In this document: piece by piece, positions 40,149 to 49,662 of the stretch
Layout: each line of letters starts with the position of its first letter
How positions within the stretch are numbered: the stretch's first letter is position 1
Assembly (NCBI GenBank): GCA_050179685.1
Contig: JBFXEW010000010.1
Location: 65,907-129,906 of the forward strand
Direction: 5' to 3'
Length of the DNA stretch: 64,000 nt
Source of the DNA: GWE2-40-63 sp050179685
GTDB lineage: Bacteria > Bacteroidota > Bacteroidia > Bacteroidales > SZUA-534
Translations under genes and position numbers: made by a program
The notes under the pieces: generated by a model
Told to the model about the DNA's origin: nothing
Database searches by the model: none
The model's input: the letters and a program-made list of their open reading frames with translations, nothing else

Positions 40149-41518
40149 TATGAAACGGACATCACCCGTTTAATCCATTTTAATTTATCGAAAGTATAGG
40201 GCGGATACTTGAATAAGGGCTCAAAACTGTAGCCCTTTTTCAGGATGCTTTTTTGATGCGAGAAACACTCGAAACCAAATTTTCGATGGTAAGCACCAAT
40301 GCCCGAATTTCCGACTCCGCCAAAAGGCAAATAACTATTGGCCAAATGCATAACGGTATCATTAATGCATCCTCCACCAAACGAAATATTGGCCATAACA
40401 TAATCGATATGACTATCGGACTTTGAAAAAATATACAAGGCCAGCGGTTTATCCAAAGCCCTGACACTTTTCACCGCATCTTCCAAAGCAGTAAACTCAA
40501 TTACCGGCAAAAGGGGACCAAAAATCTCCTCCTGCATAACTGCATCATCAAAACTTACCTTATGCAGCAAAGTGGGTTCAATAAAAAGTTCCTTCTTATC
40601 CGTTGTTCCACCGTAATATATTTTTTCTTTATCAATAAGTCCTGCCAGGCGATCAAAATTGCGTTCGTTAATAATGCGAATGTAACTCTGGCTTTCGAAA
40701 GGATTATCGCCAAAAAACTGCTGAATGTAAGCTTTCATCTTTTCAAGCAACTTTTCCTTTACATCGGCATGAACCATTATATAATCGGGTGCAACGCAGG
40801 TTTGCCCGGCATTTAAAAACTTTCCCCAAACCAAACGTCGGGCCGAAACGTCGAGATCGGCATCGGGAAAAACAAAGGCCGGACTCTTTCCGCCCAATTC
40901 CAAAGTAACCGGAGTAAGTTGTTTGGCTGCTGCCTGATAAACTATACCTCCCACTTTGGTGCTTCCGGTAAAGAATATTTTATCGAATTTCTGTTGAAGC
41001 AATTGGGTTGTTTTGTCAACGCCTCCCTCCTGCACAAACAAAATCTGTGGACTGAATGCATTGTTAAAAACATCGGCCATAGCTTTTGAAGTATTGGCAG
41101 CCAGTTCGCTGGGTTTAATAATTACCGTATTACCAGCCGCTAAAGCGGAAACAGCAGGCACCAGCGAAAGCTGATACGGATAATTCCAGGCTCCAATCAC
41201 AAGCACTGTTCCGTAAGGTTCTGAATAAATATAACTCCGCCCAGGTTGGTTCAGTACATTGGTTTTTACCCGCCTGGGAGCTGCCCACTTTTTCAGGTGT
41301 TTTAAAGCCTGTTCCAACTCATGATAAATCATAGCAAATTCCGTAACGTAGGTATCAAAAGCTCCCTTATGGAAATCGGCTTTAATGGCATCCAAAAATA
41401 ATTGTTCGTTTTTTTGTAAGGCTTCTCTGAATTTAATCAGTAATTCTTTACGATAGGCCAGGTTTTGGGTTGCCCCGGCATTAAAATGAGCGCGTTGATT
41501 TAATACAAGTTCCCTCAT
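40148..41518 (-). CDS. Aldehyde dehydrogenase (class 3-like)
   Basis: 456 residues, the short class of ALDH without the extra N-terminal region. The catalytic Cys241 is in NAGQTCVAPDY, the general base Glu207 in LELGGKSP, and the cofactor-binding motif is FFTGSTKVGG. The C-terminus has a hydrophobic, aromatic stretch (FEPLFKYPPYTFDKLKWIK) as in membrane-associated fatty aldehyde dehydrogenases. It oxidises medium or long aldehydes with NAD(P)+. Single-gene unit. Confidence 0.92.
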   Translation of the reverse strand: MRELVLNQRAHFNAGATQNLAYRKELLIKFREALQKNEQLFLDAIKADFHKGAFDTYVTEFAMIYHELEQALKHLKKWAAPRRVKTNVLNQPGRSYIYSEPYGTVLVIGAWNYPYQLSLVPAVSALAAGNTVIIKPSELAANTSKAMADVFNNAFSPQILFVQEGGVDKTTQLLQQKFDKIFFTGSTKVGGIVYQAAAKQLTPVTLELGGKSPAFVFPDADLDVSARRLVWGKFLNAGQTCVAPDYIMVHADVKEKLLEKMKAYIQQFFGDNPFESQSYIRIINERNFDRLAGLIDKEKIYYGGTTDKKELFIEPTLLHKVSFDDAVMQEEIFGPLLPVIEFTALEDAVKSVRALDKPLALYIFSKSDSHIDYVMANISFGGGCINDTVMHLANSYLPFGGVGNSGIGAYHRKFGFECFSHQKSILKKGYSFEPLFKYPPYTFDKLKWIKRVMSVS

Positions 41519-41646
41519 AAAGCTGCGTTTAGGTTTTTATTTTAGCAATTCAAGTTATACAAAAAAAACATAATCACAGCATCTTTTTAACAAAAGGCTT
41601 TTAGGTGGCAATATTATTTGTAATTTAGTTACGTAAAATTCGCAAC

Positions 41647-43035
41647 ATGAAAAAGCTAATCAACCTTTTAAAACTTGCTTTTCTTAAAAGCAGGAGTTTT
41701 ATCAACAATAATATCTGGAAAATAAACCTGAAAGAGCTTCCCTGGTATAAAATGGCGCCCATTAAACTGTTGCGAACTTTTATACTGGCTTATCGCGGTT
41801 TTAACGAAGATAAAGTAAACCTCAGGGCATCAGCATTAACTTATTTCTCAATTTTATCGGTAGTACCCATAATTGCTATGGCCTTTGGTATTGCCAAAGG
41901 TTTTGGTTTTGACGATAAGATGCAGGAACTTCTACAGGAAAGCTTAAAAGGACAGGAAGACATTGCTACCTGGCTTATCGATTTTGCCACCAATATGCTT
42001 GACAGTGTAAAAGGCGGATGGATTTTTGGAATTGGTTTGGTGTTCCTGCTTTGGACCGTAATGCAGGTGCTTAGTAATATCGAAAATGCATTTAACAGCA
42101 TCTGGCAGGTTAAACACTCCCGTGTTTTTTTTCGAAAATTCAGCGATTATTTTTCCATTATGATGGTTGCTCCCATCCTGATTCTGGTTTCGAGCAGTTC
42201 GCAGGTGTTTATTATTGAAACGGTTGACCGGATAACCAATGAAATTACTTTTATAGGTTACGTGGGCCCAATAATCCATTTTTTTGTAAAACTTGTACCT
42301 TATGTTTTGGTTTGGATGCTGTTTACCTTTATTTATATGGTGATGCCCAACACCAAAGTTAAGTTTGGTTCTGCCCTTATTGCCGGTATTATTGCCGGAA
42401 CTGTTTTTCAGGTACTGCAATGGGGATACATTCACTTTCAGATTGGTGTTTCGCGTTACAACACCATTTATGGTAGTTTTGCGGCACTCCCCTTATTTCT
42501 GGTTTGGTTAAATTACAGTTGGCTCATTGTACTTTTTGGAGCTGAAATATCATTTTCGGCACAAAACCATCACCAGTATGAGTACGAAAGCGATATTAAA
42601 AACATGAACCTGCGGACCAAACGTTTGACGGCACTTTATATTTTAAATCATATTGTTTTCAATTTTGAAAGCGGAAAATCACCACTCACTGCTCAGGCCA
42701 TTTCAAAAAAATTGAAACTGCCCGTAAAGTTTGTCAGGCAATTGATTTATGAATTAATTGAATGTGAAATACTGGCCGAAACGCCAAGTAAAGATTTTAA
42801 GGAACCAGCTTTTTTACCGGCTAAAAGCACACAAACGCTTACATTGCATTATGCCATTGAAAAACTAAATAATTTTGGCTTGGATTACACGTTCCTGAAC
42901 AACGAAGACGAACTATTGACAGCCATTGAAACCCGCTTAAATGCTTTTGAAGAGATTATCGAAAAATCGGATTCAAACGATTTGCTGGTGAATTTGGGAA
43001 AAAGTGTTGATAGCAAGCAAACAAAAAAAGCATAA
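41647..43035 (+). CDS. YihY/BrkB family inner membrane protein
   Basis: 462 residues. Family signatures include NLRASALTYFSILSVVPIIA at about 58-77 and WLNYSWLIVLFGAEISF, with six hydrophobic spans in the first ~310 residues. The C-terminal ~140 residues form a winged-helix-like cytoplasmic tail (LTAQAISKKLKLPVKFVRQL), seen in the longer members of this family. Earlier assigned as RNase BN, which is no longer accepted; the role is unknown, perhaps transport. Confidence 0.87.
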   Translation: MKKLINLLKLAFLKSRSFINNNIWKINLKELPWYKMAPIKLLRTFILAYRGFNEDKVNLRASALTYFSILSVVPIIAMAFGIAKGFGFDDKMQELLQESLKGQEDIATWLIDFATNMLDSVKGGWIFGIGLVFLLWTVMQVLSNIENAFNSIWQVKHSRVFFRKFSDYFSIMMVAPILILVSSSSQVFIIETVDRITNEITFIGYVGPIIHFFVKLVPYVLVWMLFTFIYMVMPNTKVKFGSALIAGIIAGTVFQVLQWGYIHFQIGVSRYNTIYGSFAALPLFLVWLNYSWLIVLFGAEISFSAQNHHQYEYESDIKNMNLRTKRLTALYILNHIVFNFESGKSPLTAQAISKKLKLPVKFVRQLIYELIECEILAETPSKDFKEPAFLPAKSTQTLTLHYAIEKLNNFGLDYTFLNNEDELLTAIETRLNAFEEIIEKSDSNDLLVNLGKSVDSKQTKKA

Positions 43036-43046
43036 ACTCAAATAAA

Positions 43047-43586
43047 TTAATAATAGAGTTCTTTATCGAGAATTGTCCGGGCATTCTGCAGGCGTAATTC
43101 ATCGGTTCCCGAAACCAGTGCATAAGGAAAACCAAACTTCCTTAATTCATGCTGATAGGTTTCCAACAATTTTTCACGCATTTCGCCGCCATTTTCGCGA
43201 ACCGGATCGGCAATCCAGGGTAAATCGGTATTGCAAACCAGATGGAACACTTTGGGTTGTTGTTGTATGGCTTTAACTAACCAATCGGGACATTTTTTAT
43301 ACACCACATCGAACCATACTTTGGTAATAATTAATCCGGTATCGAAAACAGCAAAACCCGATTCGGGCAATAGTTCATCGGTAAAACGGGCAATTTGCAA
43401 ACAGGCAATTTCCTCCACATCGGAATATTGGTATGGGCGTCCCAGCCTGGCAATGTATTCGCGCGACAACTCCGGAATCCACTTACAGTTCAGGCTTTGT
43501 GCCAACTGTGCAGCCAATTCGGTTTTACCCGTCGATTCGGGACCGGTAATTACGATGTAAGGATATCTGTATTTTCTTTTTTCCAT
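43047..43586 (-). CDS. NadR-like nicotinamide riboside kinase (P-loop AAA family)
   Basis: 179 residues from ATG 43586. A reading to 43718 adds a segment overlapping pnuC and is rejected. P-loop GPESTGKT near the N-terminus, then ELSREYIA and FDTGLIITKVW, as in the kinase half of NadR. It likely phosphorylates nicotinamide riboside to NMN in the cytoplasm. Its start overlaps the 3' end of pnuC by 37 bases, so uptake and phosphorylation of the vitamin are co-expressed. The adenylyltransferase half of NadR is absent. Confidence 0.85.
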   Translation of the reverse strand: MEKRKYRYPYIVITGPESTGKTELAAQLAQSLNCKWIPELSREYIARLGRPYQYSDVEEIACLQIARFTDELLPESGFAVFDTGLIITKVWFDVVYKKCPDWLVKAIQQQPKVFHLVCNTDLPWIADPVRENGGEMREKLLETYQHELRKFGFPYALVSGTDELRLQNARTILDKELYY

Positions 43587-44167
43587 TGTTTTTTCCACTC
43601 CAGGTAACCAAAAACAGCTAACACCGTGTAAATAGCAAATAAAATAATGCTGGGGTACAAACCACGGTAAAAGTACAATGCCACCGAAATAAAATCGACT
43701 ATTACCCAGATTATCCAATGTTCTAAAATTTTACGTGCCAACATATAAGTAGCCGTAAAACTAAAAGCTGTTGTAAAGGCATCGATCCAGGGAACCGGCG
43801 AATCGGTAAAACGCATCAGTAATTTAGCTATTAATAGCCATAAAAGTAAAGTCAGCATCAAAAATAAAATTGCCTGGCTTAATTTAAGCTTTGACACCGG
43901 CAGTTCTTTTTTGTTTGACGAAGCACTGTCGACTCTGGCCCAATGGATCCATCCGTAAAAACCCATCAAAACATAATAAAGCTGCAAAAACATATCGGCA
44001 TATATTTTTGCATCAAAAAAAACATACAGGTACAAAACAGACGAAACAATGCCAAAAGGCCAACACCAGATGCGCTGTTTTACGGATAGCAAAATGTATA
44101 TTAATCCGGTAACTACAGCTAAATTTTCAATCCAGTGGTTGTAAAGCCAGGTAAATATTGGTTCCAT
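43550..44167 (-). CDS. pnuC: Nicotinamide riboside transporter PnuC
   Basis: 205 residues, about seven membrane spans, with PnuC-type motifs IYILLSVKQRIWCWPFGI and LQLYYVLMGFYGWIHW. It lets nicotinamide riboside diffuse across the inner membrane; trapping needs the kinase encoded next. It is first in the two-gene NAD-salvage operon. No riboswitch was recognised upstream, where the S41 gene terminator lies. Confidence 0.9.
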   Translation of the reverse strand: MEPIFTWLYNHWIENLAVVTGLIYILLSVKQRIWCWPFGIVSSVLYLYVFFDAKIYADMFLQLYYVLMGFYGWIHWARVDSASSNKKELPVSKLKLSQAILFLMLTLLLWLLIAKLLMRFTDSPVPWIDAFTTAFSFTATYMLARKILEHWIIWVIVDFISVALYFYRGLYPSIILFAIYTVLAVFGYLEWKKQWKKENTDILTS

Positions 44168-44180
44168 AGATAAAACAAAA

Positions 44181-44215
44181 ATGCCAAGAATAGCTCATTT
44201 CTCTATTTCCGGCAT
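44181..44215 (-). terminator. Terminator of the S41 peptidase gene
   Basis: ATGCCAAGAATAG/CTATTTCCGGCAT pairs at 11 of 13 positions, with TTTTTGTTTT following on the minus strand. It separates the S41 gene from pnuC. Confidence 0.68.
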
Positions 44216-44238
44216 TTTTTTTAGTAGTTATTATGAAT

Positions 44239-45864
44239 TTATTTGCTCCGGTTTAATTTCGACTGATAGGTTTTATCGTCGAGCATAACTTTTACCGCTT
44301 CATTATAAATATGATCGAGCACATTTACCACTTCATAAAACTCACTCGTTCCCCAAATATCGCGGGCTATTAATGCTTTTAAATTGGCTTTTAAACTTGC
44401 ATAACTCTTGGTATAACCTTCTTCGTCGAACGGCAGTTTTTCGTTTTCAGCAAAAGCAATAAAGTCTTTTAGAAAGGCATCGTCAACTTCGAAGTTTTCG
44501 ATAAAATATGCAAAAGTACCGTGCTTTTTATGGTTTTTGTATTTGCGTTCCAGTTCAGCGCGGTTTTTATCCATATAATTCAATATGTATCGATTGATAA
44601 TTCCCTTGCGAATTAAGTCGCGGTAATAATCGGAATAAGCTACAGTGTCGATGGGCACAAAAATATCGGGCATGATGCCACCGCCGCCGTAAACTACCCT
44701 TTTCTTCTCGAGCGTAGCATATTTAAGTGATTCGGGAAACTGAATGGAATCGGCATTGGAAAGTTCACCATGATTGTATCGGTTAATCAAATCGTGATGG
44801 TAATTGTCGGTTCCCTTTTCGTACGATTTTTGAATCAATCGCCCCGTAGGTGTGTAATAGCGGGCAATAGTCAAACGCATCATGGAGCCGTCGGGCAAGG
44901 CCAGCGGACGCTGTACCAAACCTTTACCAAACGAACGACGACCTACCAAAACCCCACGATCCCAGTCCTGAACAGCTCCGGCAACAATCTCGCTTGCCGA
45001 TGCCGAACCTTCGTCAATCATAATTACTACTTTTCCGGTTTCAAAACTTCCGGTTTTTGTAGCTTTGGTTTCGCTACGTTCACTTTTTAAACCTTCGGTA
45101 TATACTATTAACTGACCACTTTTCAGAAATTCGTCGGCCAATTCTTCAGCCATGTTCAGGTAACCACCACCATTATCGGTCAAATCGAGAATTAAATGTT
45201 CGGCCCCTTCTTTGCGTAATTTGGCCACCGCCTCGCGATATTCCTGCATGGTAGTTGCCGCAAAGCGGTTCAGTTTTATGTAACCCACTTTATCTTTTTT
45301 GCTCACCATATAGGCTGCATCGAGACTGTAAATAGGAATTTTATCGCGAATAATTTCAAAGTCGAGCAAGTCCTTTTCGCCACGACGTTTGATGGCAACA
45401 ACTACTTTTGTTCCTTTTTTTCCACGCAAGCGATCAAAAACCATTTCGTTGGTAATTTTTACACCGGCTACATTTTCGCCATCGATGCTAACAATGCGGT
45501 CGCCGGCTAAAATTCCAACTTTTTCTGATGGTCCGCCTGAAATGGGTGAAACCACCATCAGGGTGTCGTACAAAATATTAAACTGGATTCCAATTCCATC
45601 AAAACTTCCCTGTAAAGGCTCATTCATTCGTTGAACCTCTTCTTTTGAAATATAAACCGAATGCGGATCAAGTTCCTTAAGCATTTCAACTACAGCCGTT
45701 TCAACCAATTTTTCTTTATTAACTGAATCAACATAAAAAGCCTCAATAAAACCGAGTACTTTCGAGAATTTATAAACTTCGTCGTTAAAAAGCTGGCCAA
45801 AGGAGCTTATTTGAAAAGTAAACAACAAAAGCAAGGTTGACACTAATAATTTTCTGTTCATCAT
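44239..45864 (-). CDS. S41 family C-terminal processing peptidase (CtpA-like)
   Basis: 541 residues. Signal peptide (LLVSTLLLLFTFQISSFG), a short N-terminal helix region, a PDZ domain (~90-175, GIGIQFNILYDTLMVV) and the S41 core. The catalytic Ser is in DEGSASASEIVAGA and the Lys in RRSFGKGLVQ. It cleaves periplasmic proteins near their C-termini. The ~170 residues after the core are helical and typical of Bacteroidota members. The start Met is one of two adjacent; either gives a signal peptide. Confidence 0.92.
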   Translation of the reverse strand: MMNRKLLVSTLLLLFTFQISSFGQLFNDEVYKFSKVLGFIEAFYVDSVNKEKLVETAVVEMLKELDPHSVYISKEEVQRMNEPLQGSFDGIGIQFNILYDTLMVVSPISGGPSEKVGILAGDRIVSIDGENVAGVKITNEMVFDRLRGKKGTKVVVAIKRRGEKDLLDFEIIRDKIPIYSLDAAYMVSKKDKVGYIKLNRFAATTMQEYREAVAKLRKEGAEHLILDLTDNGGGYLNMAEELADEFLKSGQLIVYTEGLKSERSETKATKTGSFETGKVVIMIDEGSASASEIVAGAVQDWDRGVLVGRRSFGKGLVQRPLALPDGSMMRLTIARYYTPTGRLIQKSYEKGTDNYHHDLINRYNHGELSNADSIQFPESLKYATLEKKRVVYGGGGIMPDIFVPIDTVAYSDYYRDLIRKGIINRYILNYMDKNRAELERKYKNHKKHGTFAYFIENFEVDDAFLKDFIAFAENEKLPFDEEGYTKSYASLKANLKALIARDIWGTSEFYEVVNVLDHIYNEAVKVMLDDKTYQSKLNRSK

Positions 45865-46060
45865 GATTAAATTTTGTTTTTGGGTTTGATTGTGAAGACA
45901 TTCAAAAGTAATGCCGTAAATAATAGTCGTGACCCGGATTTCAAAGTTACAATAAAAATCGATTTTTAAAATTTATACGCAGAGAATGGAGCATACGGCG
46001 CCATTACTCCTGTGGTTTATACAAAACAACAATTCCTTGATTTTCTATTAACAGATTTGG

Positions 46061-46088
46061 TTGCTTTCTGTTTGAATTTATTACTTTG
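46061..46088 (+). promoter_or_regulatory. Promoter of the LOG family gene
   Basis: TTG at 46061-46063 and TTACTTTG at 46081-46088 (one mismatch to TAnnTTTG), 21 bases before the ATG. Confidence 0.45.
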
Positions 46089-46109
46089 CGCAAAATTTAA
46101 AAAATTAGC

Positions 46110-46721
46110 ATGGATAGGATTTGTGTGTTTTGCAGCTCGAATTTAGGAAATAAGAAAGAATATATTGATGTGGCTTATGAATTGGGGCGCGTGCTGGCTG
46201 AACGAAAAATAACGCTGGTGTACGGAGGGGCAAATGTAGGTTTGATGCGGGCCGTTGCTGAATCGACACTTGAACACGGAGGAAAAGCCATTGGAGTTAT
46301 CACTCATTTTTTAGCGCAAAAACATTTAACACAACCCGGATTGAGCGAATTGATTCTGGTTGATACCATGCAGGAACGCAAATCTAAAATGGCCGAACTG
46401 GCCGATGCTTTTATTACTTTGCCCGGCGGATTTGGAACGCTTGAAGAACTTTTTGAAGTGTTAACCGCCGGACAACTCGGATTACACCAAAAACCCATGG
46501 CCCTGATCAATACCAATGGATTCTACGAACATTTAAAACTACACCTGAATCAAATGGTTCAGGCGGAGATGTTACTGGATCCTCATGCCAAAATTGCCCA
46601 ATTTGTCAACAGTCCACAGGAAGCTCTGGAAGCATTGGAAAGTTATCAGGCTCCGGTTATTGAAAAATGGATTGAGAATATCAGGCGCGCCAACGGGCAT
46701 TTTGATAAGCAGATAAAATAA
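46110..46721 (+). CDS. LOG family protein (cytokinin riboside 5'-monophosphate phosphoribohydrolase type)
   Basis: 203 residues with the Rossmann-like fold motifs VYGGANVGLM (~38-47) and the LOG signature LPGGFGTLEELFE. Members release free bases from nucleoside 5'-monophosphates. In non-plant-associated bacteria the role is probably nucleotide clean-up. Transcribed alone, followed by a MITE-like element. Confidence 0.9.
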   Translation: MDRICVFCSSNLGNKKEYIDVAYELGRVLAERKITLVYGGANVGLMRAVAESTLEHGGKAIGVITHFLAQKHLTQPGLSELILVDTMQERKSKMAELADAFITLPGGFGTLEELFEVLTAGQLGLHQKPMALINTNGFYEHLKLHLNQMVQAEMLLDPHAKIAQFVNSPQEALEALESYQAPVIEKWIENIRRANGHFDKQIK

Positions 46722-46769
46722 GCAGGACAAGTTTAGCAAAACACACGAACAATCCCCTGAAATACTGAA

Positions 46770-46945
46770 AACGTGAGTTCGACATAAGAATATTCATCCC
46801 CCTAACCCCCTTCAAAGGGGGACAGCCCCTTCTCAGAAAAAAATTAATTTGGAAAATGTGTTCCGCCCCGGTGGAGAATTTAGGGGTGAAATCAATTTCT
46901 TTTTAAATTATTTTCATTCTGTTTTTTTTACATCGAACTCACGTT
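46770..46945. mobile_element. MITE-like element with 13 bp terminal inverted repeats
   Basis: 176 bp, bounded by AACGTGAGTTCGA (46770-46782) and its exact complement TCGAACTCACGTT (46933-46945). The interior holds CCCCCTTCAAAGGGGG and AT-rich sequence but no ORF. AAA flanks both ends, possibly a short target duplication. It lies between the LOG gene and the CNNM gene. Confidence 0.6.
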
Positions 46946-46957
46946 AAAAGCAGATGA

Positions 46958-48025
46958 TTATTCTCTTTTATCATCATCTAAATGAGCCAGCATGCTGTAT
47001 TTAGCCTGACGTGTTTTCCAGCGCTCGCGGGCATATTTCTGCATATCGGTAATGGTATCTTTTTCATCGATAATTTCGAGCCCCAGCAGGGTTTCAATCA
47101 CATCTTCCATGGTTACAATACCGTCCATTCCACCGTATTCATCAACAATTAAGGCAATGTGCTCCTTTCTCTCGAGTAGTTTTTCCCAAAGACTAAATAA
47201 AACAATGGAATTGGGTACCACCACAATTTCACGCTTTATTTCCTTCAATTGCATATCGTGCTGATCTTCGGCCAGTTTTTCGAAAACAGTTTGCCGAAAC
47301 ACATACCCGGTAATGTTTTCATCGTTATTGGCGTAAATGGGAATGCGTGAATATTTCAGGTAGTCTTTGTTTTTCAGAAATTCTCTCAACACTAAACTTT
47401 CATCAGCTACTGCTACCACAACCCTTGGGGTCATAATTTCGGTAACTTTTACATTCTTTAAACGGAGTAAATTCTGAATAATCTTGTGTTCTTTTTCGGT
47501 AAAAACCCCTTCGTTGGCACCAATACTGGCTAAAGCCGAAATTTCTTCCCGGCTTGTAGATTGTTCACCGGTGTTTTTCGAGATTGCCTTGGTAATAAAT
47601 GCCGACATTACTACCAAAGGATAAGTTAGGGTAATCATTCCCCGAATAATGTAAGCCGTTATTTTGCTTAAATTTCGCCAATACCTGGCTCCTATTGTTT
47701 TGGGAATAATTTCGGTTATTACAAGAATTAAAATGGTAAGAACCACCGAAACCAAGCCAAAATAAGCTTCGCCAAACACTTTTATGGCCTGAGCACCTAC
47801 CCCGGCAGCACCAATAGTATGTGCAATGGTATTGAGCGATAATATTGCCGATAAGGGTTTGTCAATATTGTTTTTATGCTGAATAAAATAATTGGCCCAT
47901 AAGTTTCCTTTTTCCTTATTAACCATTAAATACGATTGGGGAGTTGACAAAAGCACCGACTCCATGATGGAACACAGAAAAGAAACAATTAAAGCAAGAA
48001 GCAGGTAGAAAATTAAGAGTACCAT
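46958..48025 (-). CDS. CNNM transmembrane / CBS domain protein (hemolysin C-CorC related)
   Basis: 355 residues. An N-terminal CNNM (DUF21) domain has four membrane-associated segments (NTIAHTIGAAGVGAQAI, VITEIIPKTIGARYW). A CBS pair follows (TEIMTPRVVVAVA, DEYGGMDGIVTMEDVIETLLG). The usual C-terminal CorC_HlyC domain is missing. The family moves Mg2+ or Co2+ or senses it. Single gene. Confidence 0.9.
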   Translation of the reverse strand: MVLLIFYLLLALIVSFLCSIMESVLLSTPQSYLMVNKEKGNLWANYFIQHKNNIDKPLSAILSLNTIAHTIGAAGVGAQAIKVFGEAYFGLVSVVLTILILVITEIIPKTIGARYWRNLSKITAYIIRGMITLTYPLVVMSAFITKAISKNTGEQSTSREEISALASIGANEGVFTEKEHKIIQNLLRLKNVKVTEIMTPRVVVAVADESLVLREFLKNKDYLKYSRIPIYANNDENITGYVFRQTVFEKLAEDQHDMQLKEIKREIVVVPNSIVLFSLWEKLLERKEHIALIVDEYGGMDGIVTMEDVIETLLGLEIIDEKDTITDMQKYARERWKTRQAKYSMLAHLDDDKRE

Positions 48026-48148
48026 TATTATTTTTAAATGTAATTTGAAACAAGGTACAAGATTAGCATTTTTTAGTCAAACATTCACCAATCTTAACAA
48101 GCGCTACCAAAAAAAATCAATAATTGGAGTTGAATTCCCATAAAACAC

Positions 48149-48236
48149 AAAAAAGCTGCCGTGAAAATCACATTGCCTGCCTTTCTTCATTTGTTATAAA
48201 GGATATTGGCAGCAACAGGACTCTCAGACAGCTTTT
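48149..48236 (-). terminator. Long two-stem structure after the serC-serA-DUF1015 operon
   Basis: Minus-strand RNA pairs AAAAGCTGTC with GGCAGCTTTT, enclosing a second stem TTGCTGCC/GGCAGGCAA (one bulge), ending in a U-run. Probably an elaborate terminator; a small structured RNA cannot be excluded. Confidence 0.5.
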
Positions 48237-48247
48237 AGAATAATAAG

Positions 48248-49495
48248 TTATAATTCGTGAATTACCAGCCCCGAACGAAGTTTGGGTTCAAACCAGGTGG
48301 TTTTGGGCGGCATAATATTTCCTGAATCGGCAATATCAATCAATTGCTTCATACTTACCGGATACAAAGCAAAAGCTGCTTTCATATCGCCACTGTCGAC
48401 CCGCTTAACCAACTCGCCAAGTCCACGTATTCCGCCCACAAACTCAACCCGTGTGGTGGTCCTCAAATCTTTAACATCGAGTAAGTTATCTAGCACATGC
48501 TTCGATAAAATGTTCACATCGAGTACTTCGAGTGGATCGTTATCGTTATAGGTTCCTGCTTTTGCTGTTAACTTATACCATTTTCCCGAAAGATACATGC
48601 TAAATTCATGCAATTTTGCCGGATGATAAATGGCAGCGCCTTTTTCTTCCACGTCGAAAACCTGGTCAAGCTTTGCTAAAAATCCAGTTTCTGATAAGCC
48701 ATTCAAATCTTTTACCACGCGGTTGTAATCGATAATTTTTAACTGATTATCGGGAAAATGAACGGCCATAAAAAAGTTATAGGCTTCGCTTCCGTTGTGT
48801 GCGGGATTCTGTGCTTTCTTTTCCAGTCCAATCCGTGCAGCAGCTGCAGTCCGGTGGTGTCCGTCGGCAACATAGGTAAAGGGCACTTTTTCGGCAAACA
48901 ATTTCTCCAGTTGCGTATTGGTTGCTGCATTGTTTACCGGCCATAAATGGTGACCAAAACCATCTTCGGCAACAAAATCGTATTCAGCTGCTTCGTTTTT
49001 AACTATGCTTTCAACAATCGCATCGATTTCGGGAACTGCTTTGTATGAAAAAAATACCGGTTCAATATTGGCATTTAAGTAGCGGGTAAGCACCATGCGA
49101 TCTTCCTCTTTATCGGGACGTGTTAATTCGTGCTTTTTAATTATACCCTGATGGTAATCGTCGCAGGCAGCAGCCCCAACAATACCATACTGGGTACGTC
49201 CGTCCATGGTTTGGGCGTAAATGTAGTATTTGGCATCGGAATCCTGCTTTAACCAGCCTTTTTCTTTAAATAAATGAAAATTGCTGACAGCTTTATTGTA
49301 CACAGTCTCAGAATGTACATCAATACCGGGTTCGCAATCAATTTCAGCCTTGGTAATATGTAGCAACGATTCTGGTTTGCCTTTAGCCATTTGAGCTGCT
49401 TCGTCGGAGTTCATTACATCGTACGGAAGACAAGCCAGATTGCTTGCAATTTCTTTTGGGGGACGAATCCCTTTAAACGGTTTTATTATTGCCAT
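48248..49495 (-). CDS. DUF1015 family protein
   Basis: 415 residues following the DUF1015 pattern: N-terminal FKGIRPPKEIASNLACLPYD, the central histidine-rich ADGHHRTAAAARIG and the C-terminal MPPKTTWFEPKLRSGLV. In this phylum the gene commonly follows serC and a 3-phosphoglycerate dehydrogenase gene, as here, which points to serine metabolism; a SerB-like role has been proposed for the family. Cytosolic. The catalytic mechanism cannot be deduced. Confidence 0.88.
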   Translation of the reverse strand: MAIIKPFKGIRPPKEIASNLACLPYDVMNSDEAAQMAKGKPESLLHITKAEIDCEPGIDVHSETVYNKAVSNFHLFKEKGWLKQDSDAKYYIYAQTMDGRTQYGIVGAAACDDYHQGIIKKHELTRPDKEEDRMVLTRYLNANIEPVFFSYKAVPEIDAIVESIVKNEAAEYDFVAEDGFGHHLWPVNNAATNTQLEKLFAEKVPFTYVADGHHRTAAAARIGLEKKAQNPAHNGSEAYNFFMAVHFPDNQLKIIDYNRVVKDLNGLSETGFLAKLDQVFDVEEKGAAIYHPAKLHEFSMYLSGKWYKLTAKAGTYNDNDPLEVLDVNILSKHVLDNLLDVKDLRTTTRVEFVGGIRGLGELVKRVDSGDMKAAFALYPVSMKQLIDIADSGNIMPPKTTWFEPKLRSGLVIHEL

Positions 49496-49604
49496 GATAC
49501 ATAGATTTAGTGAATAGTTTTAGCATTATTTTGCTGGACGCGAAGATACCTATTAAGCTAAAAATCCTTAAATAAGTTCAACTGTTATTTAACAACTTGC
49601 AATT

Positions 49605-49636
49605 AATAAAAAACCCCGGGAAGTAGTATCCCGGGG
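49605..49636 (-). terminator. Stem-loop between serA and DUF1015 genes
   Basis: Perfect 8 bp stem CCCCGGGA/TCCCGGGG with an A-run that becomes a U-run on the minus strand. It may reduce read-through into the DUF1015 gene. Confidence 0.82.
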
Positions 49637-49662
49637 CTCAAATATCAGTAAATACCCTTAGT

